Below, one piece after another: positions 57,836-64,000 of a DNA stretch of 64,000 nucleotides (position 1 is the stretch's first letter; each line of letters begins with the position of its first letter). The DNA is from Endomicrobium sp. (GTDB taxonomy: Bacteria > Elusimicrobiota > Endomicrobiia > Endomicrobiales > Endomicrobiaceae), in the NCBI GenBank assembly GCA_031261715.1, contig JAISJB010000001.1:248001-312000 (forward strand), in the 5' to 3' direction. Made by a program: the position numbers and the translations under genes. Under the pieces are notes generated by a model. The model had not been told where the DNA came from, did no database searches, and was given only the letters and a program-made list of their open reading frames with translations.

Positions 57836-60349
57836 ATGTTAATAGAAAGAAATAATATAAATAATAAAAATCAATCAGTATTCACAAAAGATGAACAAAT
57901 TATTCCACGTAATATTGAAGTTGAAATGAAAGATTCATATATTAATTATGCAATGAGTGTGATTGTTAGTAGAGCTTTACCAAATGTTCGTGATGGATTA
58001 AAACCAGTACATAGAAGAATCATTTATGCTATGAAAGAAATGAGTTTAAAGTCTAATTCTGTATACAAAAAATCAGCTAGAGTAGTTGGTGATGTTCTGG
58101 GTAAGTATCACCCACATGGAGATACTGCTGTTTATAATGCTATAGTACGTATGGTTCAAAATTTTTCATTAAGATATCCTCTTATTGATGGTAATGGTAA
58201 TTTTGGTAGTATAGATGGTGATGGTGCAGCAGCTATGCGTTATACTGAAGTACGAATGGCTGCTATAGCAAATGAATTATTAGTAGAATTAGATAAACAT
58301 ACAGTAGATTTTGTTCCTAATTATGACAATTCTTTAAAAGAACCTGTTATCTTACCTGTTAAGATTCCAAATTTATTAATAAATGGAGCTTCTGGCATAG
58401 CCGTTGGAATGGCTACAAATATTCCAACTCATAATATAGGAGAAGTATGCGATGCTTTAATAGCTTTATTAAATAATAAAAACATATCTATAACACAAAT
58501 TGAACAGTATATTAAAGGTCCAGATTTTCCTACTGGTGGAATTATACTTGGTACACATGGCATCATGAATTATATGGATTCTGGCAAAGGTATACTTACA
58601 ATAAGAGCAAAAGTTAAAGTAATTAGACAAAATCACAATAATAGAGATTGTATAATAATAACTGAAATTCCATATCAAGTAAATAAAACAACACTTATAA
58701 CATCTATTATTAATTTAGTAAAAAGTAAAAAAATTGATAGTATATATGACGTTCGCGATGAATCTGATCGTTGTGGAATAAGAATTATTATTGAATTAAA
58801 AAAAGATATGAATGCACAGACTGTTCTAAACCAATTATATAAATATACACAATTAGAAGTATCTTTTGGAGTTATAATGCTTGCTCTTGTTAATAATAAG
58901 CCAAAAATAATGAATATAAAAGAACTTTTGAATTATCATCTTGAACATAGAAAAGATATTATTACTAAAAGAGTCAAATTTGATTTGCATAATGCACAGA
59001 AAAAAGAGCATATTTTAAAGGGTTTAAAAATAGCTGTAAATAATATAGATTATATTATGACTACTATTAAAGAGTCTCCTAATGATGAAAATGCTAATAA
59101 AAATTTATTAGCTAAATTTAAATTAACTAAATTACAATCTGATGCTATTTTAGAAATGAAAATTAAAAGATTAACTAAGTTAAACAGAGAACAGATTAAT
59201 AATGAATATATAGAAATACTTCAAACTATAGCTAATTTAAATAAAATCTTAAATAATACAAATAATGTGTTGTCAATAATTAAAAATGAGCTTTTTGAAA
59301 TAAAAAAGAAATACGCTGATAATAGAAAGACAACAATTCAAACTATGAAAATAGACAATGTAACTAATGATGATTTTATTCAAGATGAAGAAGTTGTTAT
59401 AACAATGTCACATTCTGGGTATATTAAACGTATTCCTGCCAATACATATAGATTACAACATAGAGGTGGTCGTGGGATTACTGCAATGATTACAAAAGAA
59501 GAAGATTTTGTAAAAAATTTGTTTGTTACAAATTCTCATTCATATATGTTATTTTTTACAACATATGGTAAAGTATATTGGTTAAAAGTTTACAACATTC
59601 CTATAGGAACAAGGATGTCCAAAGGTAAAGCTATAATTAACCTTTTACATTTAACTGACATTAATGAAAAAATAACAGCAGCTATTACTATTAAATCATT
59701 TAACAACAATTATGTATTACAAGATAAATCTTTAGTAATGTGTACACGTGATGGAATAATAAAGAAAGTTGCACTTAACGAATTTGCTAAACCACGCAAG
59801 AATGGACTAAATGCGATTAAATTAAAAACGTCAGATATTTTAATAGAAGCAAAAGTTATAAGTAAAGATTTCTATATAGTTATAGCTACTAAAAAAGGTA
59901 TGGCTATAAGATTTAAAGCATCAGATATTCGTAATACAGGAAGAACTTCCATAGGGGTCAAAGGTATTTCTATAAAAAAATATGACGAAGTTATAAGTAT
60001 GGAAGTTGTAACTCCAGAAGATATTTTATTATCAGTATCTGAAAATGGATACGGCAAAAAAACAAAGGTAGATAAATATCGTATTCAACATAGAGGTGGA
60101 TATGGAACTATTAATATGCAAACAGGCAAACGAAATGGTAATGTTGTTAGTATAGCTAAAACAAGTAATAACAAAGAAGCTATGATAATTACAAAAAATG
60201 GCATTACAATAAGATTAGGACTTGATAGCATTCCTTTAATAGGTAGAGTTACAAAAGGGGTTAAACTTGTTCGTCTTGATTTTAATGATAAAGTTGTTGC
60301 AACAAGCATTTTACATACTAATAAGATAAAAGCGGATAACGGGAATTGA
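57836..60349 (+). CDS. gyrA: DNA gyrase subunit A
   Basis: Breakage-reunion subunit. Winged-helix region with [20 protein letters not shown] and the active-site Tyr in [10 protein letters not shown]. The C-terminal beta-pinwheel carries a GyrA-box-like QHRGGRG (canonical QRRGGKG) and a second QHRGGYG, which supports gyrase rather than topo IV. 837 residues. The last codons (A-D-N-G-N and TGA) lie inside the antisense of tRNA-Gly, a 19-bp convergent overlap. Confidence 0.97.
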   Translation: MLIERNNINNKNQSVFTKDEQIIPRNIEVEMKDSYINYAMSVIVSRALPNVRDGLKPVHRRIIYAMKEMSLKSNSVYKKSARVVGDVLGKYHPHGDTAVYNAIVRMVQNFSLRYPLIDGNGNFGSIDGDGAAAMRYTEVRMAAIANELLVELDKHTVDFVPNYDNSLKEPVILPVKIPNLLINGASGIAVGMATNIPTHNIGEVCDALIALLNNKNISITQIEQYIKGPDFPTGGIILGTHGIMNYMDSGKGILTIRAKVKVIRQNHNNRDCIIITEIPYQVNKTTLITSIINLVKSKKIDSIYDVRDESDRCGIRIIIELKKDMNAQTVLNQLYKYTQLEVSFGVIMLALVNNKPKIMNIKELLNYHLEHRKDIITKRVKFDLHNAQKKEHILKGLKIAVNNIDYIMTTIKESPNDENANKNLLAKFKLTKLQSDAILEMKIKRLTKLNREQINNEYIEILQTIANLNKILNNTNNVLSIIKNELFEIKKKYADNRKTTIQTMKIDNVTNDDFIQDEEVVITMSHSGYIKRIPANTYRLQHRGGRGITAMITKEEDFVKNLFVTNSHSYMLFFTTYGKVYWLKVYNIPIGTRMSKGKAIINLLHLTDINEKITAAITIKSFNNNYVLQDKSLVMCTRDGIIKKVALNEFAKPRKNGLNAIKLKTSDILIEAKVISKDFYIVIATKKGMAIRFKASDIRNTGRTSIGVKGISIKKYDEVISMEVVTPEDILLSVSENGYGKKTKVDKYRIQHRGGYGTINMQTGKRNGNVVSIAKTSNNKEAMIITKNGITIRLGLDSIPLIGRVTKGVKLVRLDFNDKVVATSILHTNKIKADNGN

Positions 60350-60401
60350 ACCCGCATATCTAACTTGGGAAGTTAGCATTTTACCATTAAATTATATCCG
60401 C
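60331..60401 (-). tRNA. tRNA-Gly(CCC)
   Basis: 71 bases. Acceptor GCGGATA/TATCCGC with discriminator T, D-stem ATTT/AAAT, anticodon stem CTAAC/GTTAG with loop TTCCCAA giving CCC, and T-arm GCGGG-TTCAATT-CCCGT. The anticodon reads only GGG. Its 3' 19 bases are the antisense of the gyrA end. No CCA encoded. A CCC anticodon retained in such an AT-rich genome is noteworthy. Confidence 0.94.
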
Positions 60402-60474
60402 TAAAATTAAGTCAAGTATAACATATTTTAAATGTGTTTTTATATAGTTAAAATTAATAAGAGAGGGAATAGAT

Positions 60475-61509
60475 GTGAAACAAACTGGTATTATTTGTAC
60501 TATGGGGCCATCAATACGTTCTGTAGATATATTATTAAAAATGTTTAATGAAGGGATGAAAATTGTTAGATTTAATTTTTCACATGGAACATTTAACGAA
60601 TACGAAAAAGATTTTGCATTAATTAAATCATTATATACGCAATATAATGTTAATCTACAAACATTAGTAGATCTAGAAGGACATAGAATTAGGATAGGAA
60701 AATTACAAGATAAACAAATTAAATTAAAAGTGGGACAAAAATTAATATTAACTAATCAGTATATTGTTGGAAATCATAAGATGATTTATATAGATTATAA
60801 ATATTCATTTACTGATATTAAAGTTGGGCATGAAATCTTTATAGATGATGGAAATTTAACACTTTTAGTATTAGAATCAAAAAAAGAAAATATTATTACA
60901 GAAGTATGCAATGATTATTTATTAAAAGAATATAAAGGTGTTAATATTCCTACGGCTTGTCTTCAATTTAACCAAATTGAACAACGTGATGTGGATAGTG
61001 TTAAATTTGCCTTAAAACATCATGTTAACTTTATTGCTAACTCATTTGTTAGAAGTGATGAAGATATGAAACCATTGTTAGATATTTTGAAACAAGAAAA
61101 TATTCAAGAATCATCATGCAAATTAATAGCTAAAATCGAAGATCAAGCTGGAATAGATAATTTACATAGTATATTGAAAGTTACAGATGGTGTAATGGTA
61201 GCAAGGGGTGATTTGGGTATTTCCATTCCTATTTGGAAACTACCAATTAAGCAAAAATATATAATCAAAGAATGTAAAAATAATAACAAATTTGTAATTG
61301 TAGCAACACAAATATTGGAAAGTATGATAACTAAAATGACTCCTACAAGAGCTGAAGTAAATGATATTGCAAATGCAGTTCTTGATGGGGCTGATTATGT
61401 AATGTTTTCTGCAGAAACTGCTGTAGGAAAATATCCAATTAGAGTTGTTAAAATTGCTAAAAATGTTATTAATTATACTATAAAAGAAATGGAGATAAAG
61501 TGGAAATAA
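60475..61509 (+). CDS. pyk: Short pyruvate kinase lacking the C-terminal domain
   Basis: Converts PEP and ADP to pyruvate and ATP. A and B domains are present: KIVRFNFSHGT, LIAKIEDQAGIDNLHSIL with the catalytic Lys, DGVMVARGDLGI, ATQILESMITKMTPTRAEVND and AETAVGKYPIRVV. 344 residues against about 470 for the classic enzyme; the C domain, which holds the allosteric site, is absent. The usual DTKGPEIR is DLEGHRIR, so a residue near the phosphate/K+ site differs. Start is GTG. Overlaps the next gene by ten bases. Confidence 0.88.
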   Translation: MKQTGIICTMGPSIRSVDILLKMFNEGMKIVRFNFSHGTFNEYEKDFALIKSLYTQYNVNLQTLVDLEGHRIRIGKLQDKQIKLKVGQKLILTNQYIVGNHKMIYIDYKYSFTDIKVGHEIFIDDGNLTLLVLESKKENIITEVCNDYLLKEYKGVNIPTACLQFNQIEQRDVDSVKFALKHHVNFIANSFVRSDEDMKPLLDILKQENIQESSCKLIAKIEDQAGIDNLHSILKVTDGVMVARGDLGISIPIWKLPIKQKYIIKECKNNNKFVIVATQILESMITKMTPTRAEVNDIANAVLDGADYVMFSAETAVGKYPIRVVKIAKNVINYTIKEMEIKWK

Positions 61510-62192
61510 TTTGTTCACTAATAGCTGCAGTAGCATCTATTGTAGGTTCGATGGTATTTGTGATATTTCATTCTTGGGCTCATAAGCATTCTGTTATTAT
61601 TACAAATATTATTGCTGGAATGATGTTGACAATTGCTTGTTTACATTTGATACCAGAAGGCTTAATTTTTAATTATTATGGTATGTTATATAGTTTGTTA
61701 GGGTTTGTATTAATGTTGTTTTTACAATTGTTTTTACATTGTGAAACTAACATAAATAAACATTCCGTATTGCTTATTACAAGTTTAGCTTTACATTCTA
61801 TTATTGATGGTATTATTTTAAGTATAACGTTCCAAAGAGGAGTTCAGATAGGATTGCTTGCAACTTTAATAATTTTGTTACATAAATTATCTGACGGTAT
61901 TACAGTAGCTGGCTCGTTATTACATCAAAATAGTTCTAAATATGCTATTTTTTATTTATCTATTTTAATATCGTTATTAACACCTTTAGGTACTACAATA
62001 AGTGCATTATGCTTTAAAAGTATTTCTATGAAATTGTTAGGAGCATTGTTGTGTATGACAGCAGGGACATTTATTTTCATTGCAACAATAGAGCTTATTC
62101 CTGATATATTACATAAAGAAAACAATAATAACAAGTTATTATCATTTATATATTTTGTGAGTGGAATATTAATTACTATGATAGCTGGATAA
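61500..62192 (+). CDS. ZIP family metal transporter
   Basis: 230 residues with about seven to eight hydrophobic segments. ZIP ligand motifs: ACLHLIPEGLI, ALHSIIDGIILS (HxxxD) and HKLSDGITVAGS (HxxxD, with a following H). Imports zinc, iron or manganese across the inner membrane; the metal is not predictable. Start GTG, overlapping the pyk stop by ten bases, indicating coupling. Confidence 0.88.
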   Translation: MEIICSLIAAVASIVGSMVFVIFHSWAHKHSVIITNIIAGMMLTIACLHLIPEGLIFNYYGMLYSLLGFVLMLFLQLFLHCETNINKHSVLLITSLALHSIIDGIILSITFQRGVQIGLLATLIILLHKLSDGITVAGSLLHQNSSKYAIFYLSILISLLTPLGTTISALCFKSISMKLLGALLCMTAGTFIFIATIELIPDILHKENNNNKLLSFIYFVSGILITMIAG

Positions 62193-62297
62193 AAAAGTTA
62201 GAATTCTTCTCTTGATTTGACTGAATTTATGTTACCAAAACTGTAAACACACATAATTTATAAAAGTTTACAAATAGAATTTATCCATTTCCTGTTA

Positions 62298-64000
62298 TCA
62301 TAAACATAAATCTCTAAAAGATTTTATAACGAAAATACTAGTAGCAGAAATGAATATTATTACTAGTAGTATGCGTAAACTCGCGTTAGATATTTGTAAG
62401 GCAAGTTCTAATGCTATTAATCCAAATAGCGTAGTAAATTTAATAATTGGATTAATTGATACTGCAGAAGTATCTTTAAAAGGGTCTCCTACTGTATCAC
62501 CAACTATAACTGCTTCATACAGTTTCATATCTTTATTTTCTAAATTAGATTCAACTAACTTTTTAGCGTTATCCCATGCCCCTCCTGCATTTGCCATAAA
62601 AATAGCTTGTAAAAGCCCGAATAATGCTATTGAAATAAGATAACCTATAAAAAAATATGGATTAGTAAAAGCAAAAGCTAACGTTGCAAAAAAAATCACT
62701 AAAAATAAATTCATTGTTCCTTTTTGTGCATATTTTGTACATATTTGAACAACTTGCTTTGAATCATTTTTTGATGCCATATTTGTTTGATTATTTAGTT
62801 TAATATTATTTTTTATAAATTTTATTGCTTTATAAGCTCCGCTTGTAACAGCGTGATTAGTAGCTCCAGTAAACCAATATATTATTGCGCCTCCCATTAT
62901 TAATCCAAGCAAAAATGGAGCATATAAAATTGATAATTTTGATAAATCAGTTGTAAAGTTTTTAGTTAATATAGTAATAGTTGAAAAAATCATTATTGTA
63001 GCTCCTGTCACTGCTGTTCCAATAAGTACAGGTTTTGCTGTTGCTTTGAATGTATTACCAGCACTATCATTTTTCTCTAATAACTTTTTTGCCTTATCAA
63101 AATTTGGCTTAAAACCAAATTGACATATAAACTGCTTATTTATATCTGGTATAGTTTCTATTAATGATAATTGATATATAGATTGAGCATTATCTACTAC
63201 TGGGCCATAAGAATCTATCGCAATAATGATAGGACCAATACCTAAAAATCCAAAAGCCACTAGTCCAAAAGCAAAAATAGATGGATTTGACATAATGCTA
63301 TTTAGCTCAAACAAACTAATAGTATAAGCAATAGACATTAAAATAACGATAGTAGAAGTTATCCAATATGCACTAAAGTTTCCAACTGTTAATCCAGATA
63401 GTATATTAAGTGATGCTCCTCCATGTTTTGAAGCATTTATAATATTTTTTACAAACATACTTTTTGTAGAAGTAAATATTTTTACTATTTCAGGAATAAT
63501 TGAACTAGATATTGTTCCACAACTTATAATAGTAGATAGTTTATACCAAATAGTTCCATCTCCTAAATCACCAATGATATATTTAGAAATAACAAATGTT
63601 AATATTATAGAAATTAAAGAGGCCATCCATACTAGTAATGTTAATGGAACTTCAAAATTTATTATACAATTATTATTATATTTTTTTTTACTTATAAATA
63701 TGTTAAGTTCATAAGCAACAATACTAGATACTAACATCATCAAACGCATAACAAAAATCCATATTAATAGTTTACTTTGTATATTTATATTTTTTACAGC
63801 TAACATTATAAAAGTTATTATAGCAACACCAGTGACTCCATATGTTTCAAATCCATCAGCAGTTGGTCCAACAGAATCTCCAGCATTATCTCCAACGCAA
63901 TCCGCTATAACACCTGGATTTCTGGCGTCATCTTCTTTAATGTTAAAAACAATTTTCATCAAATCAGAACCAATATCTGCAATTTTAGTAAATATACCAC
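62298..64000 (-). CDS. hppA: Membrane-bound ion-translocating pyrophosphatase (N-terminus outside the window)
   Basis: Hydrolyses PPi and pumps H+ or Na+. The frame is open to the window edge and starts with GGIFTKIADIGSDL, so the first helices are missing. Motifs: DDARNPGVIADCVGDNAGDS, GPTADGFETYGVTG, GNTFKATAKP, AGGAWDNAKK and GDTVGDPFKDTS. At least 560 residues and about 12 membrane helices remain. The Lys in GNTFKA is at the position whose cationic form is associated with K+-independent pumps; the exact ion cannot be given. Convergent with the ZIP gene. Confidence 0.93.
   Translation of the reverse strand, partial: GIFTKIADIGSDLMKIVFNIKEDDARNPGVIADCVGDNAGDSVGPTADGFETYGVTGVAIITFIMLAVKNINIQSKLLIWIFVMRLMMLVSSIVAYELNIFISKKKYNNNCIINFEVPLTLLVWMASLISIILTFVISKYIIGDLGDGTIWYKLSTIISCGTISSSIIPEIVKIFTSTKSMFVKNIINASKHGGASLNILSGLTVGNFSAYWITSTIVILMSIAYTISLFELNSIMSNPSIFAFGLVAFGFLGIGPIIIAIDSYGPVVDNAQSIYQLSLIETIPDINKQFICQFGFKPNFDKAKKLLEKNDSAGNTFKATAKPVLIGTAVTGATIMIFSTITILTKNFTTDLSKLSILYAPFLLGLIMGGAIIYWFTGATNHAVTSGAYKAIKFIKNNIKLNNQTNMASKNDSKQVVQICTKYAQKGTMNLFLVIFFATLAFAFTNPYFFIGYLISIALFGLLQAIFMANAGGAWDNAKKLVESNLENKDMKLYEAVIVGDTVGDPFKDTSAVSINPIIKFTTLFGLIALELALQISNASLRILLVIIFISATSIFVIKSFRDLCL

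Noticed and set aside
60085-60357. Minus-strand ORF over the gyrA end and tRNA-Gly
   Set aside because: Antisense of the GyrA C-terminal domain; composition explained by gyrA.
62225-62275. 7-bp inverted repeat (TGTAAAC/GTTTACA) between the ZIP and hppA genes as a bidirectional terminator
   Set aside because: Short A/T-rich stem with a 17-base loop and no T-run; too weak to call.

Overview
The window is chromosomal DNA from an AT-rich (roughly a quarter G+C by eye), gene-dense bacterium with a reduced-looking genome. The envelope genes fit a Gram-negative cell: rfaE2-type heptose adenylyltransferase, murI, a periplasmic amidase and a lipoprotein. Several families point, as an inference only, to an Elusimicrobiota/Endomicrobia-like or Omnitrophota-like anaerobe, probably host-associated. 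These are the split glycine decarboxylase, a short pyruvate kinase, a membrane pyrophosphatase, the NifU-like/GGGtGRT pair, DUF4416, DUF116, DUF4833 and a DUF3566-like protein. I see no IS element, prophage, plasmid gene, rRNA or CRISPR array.

Layout. 0-3.8 kb (minus): hrcA-grpE-dnaK-dnaJ heat-shock operon behind a sigma70-type promoter and a half-degenerate CIRCE operator. 3.9-9.8 kb: argA-type acetyltransferase, tRNA-Leu, a convergent Ste24-like protease, then tmk-(holB remnant)-ricT-metG-tatD. 9.8-26.6 kb (minus): fba, accA, an AddAB-like helicase/nuclease pair, smpB, tRNA-Thr, argF, DUF4416, rfaE2, gcvPB-gcvPA-gcvH, rlmB and cysS. A 560-bp AT-rich gap follows, and the dominant gene direction changes there. 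27-45 kb (mostly plus): cardiolipin synthase, a Cas4-like nuclease, rmuC, an RNase H, dnaE, serS, a SemiSWEET, four unknown small envelope proteins, folD (minus), tRNA-Ser, the NifU-like/GGGtGRT pair, rpsP-khpA-rimM-trmD-rplS, a nitroreductase and argS. 45 kb: a tiny gene made of two near-identical halves. 45.3-51.2 kb (minus): murI-amidase-rpe, tRNA-Arg, alaS. 51.4-62.2 kb (plus): DUF116, mnmE, rsmA, dnaN, gyrB, gyrA, (tRNA-Gly antisense), pyk, ZIP transporter. 62.3 kb to the end (minus): membrane pyrophosphatase, cut by the window edge.

Together the genes cover chromosome replication and repair, translation, chaperones, lower glycolysis with a PPi-driven ion pump, glycine cleavage, arginine synthesis, murein turnover and probably sugar uptake. 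Genome erosion is visible at domain level: HolB reduced to a C-terminal piece, RimM to its PRC barrel, pyruvate kinase without its C-terminal domain, and an AddA-like helicase with a damaged nuclease motif. Genes are also packed into each other: two proteins end on a TGA that is the antisense of a tRNA T-loop, and smpB runs about 50 bp into the next gene.

Best candidates for something undescribed: (1) the promoter/palindrome/tandem-repeat microprotein at 45.0-45.3 kb; (2) the NifU-like/GGGtGRT pair behind a perfect 15-bp inverted repeat at 38.97-39.01 kb; (3) the island of four unknown small exported proteins at 36.5-37.9 kb with AT dyads between them. No computation or database search was run; family calls come from motif recognition.
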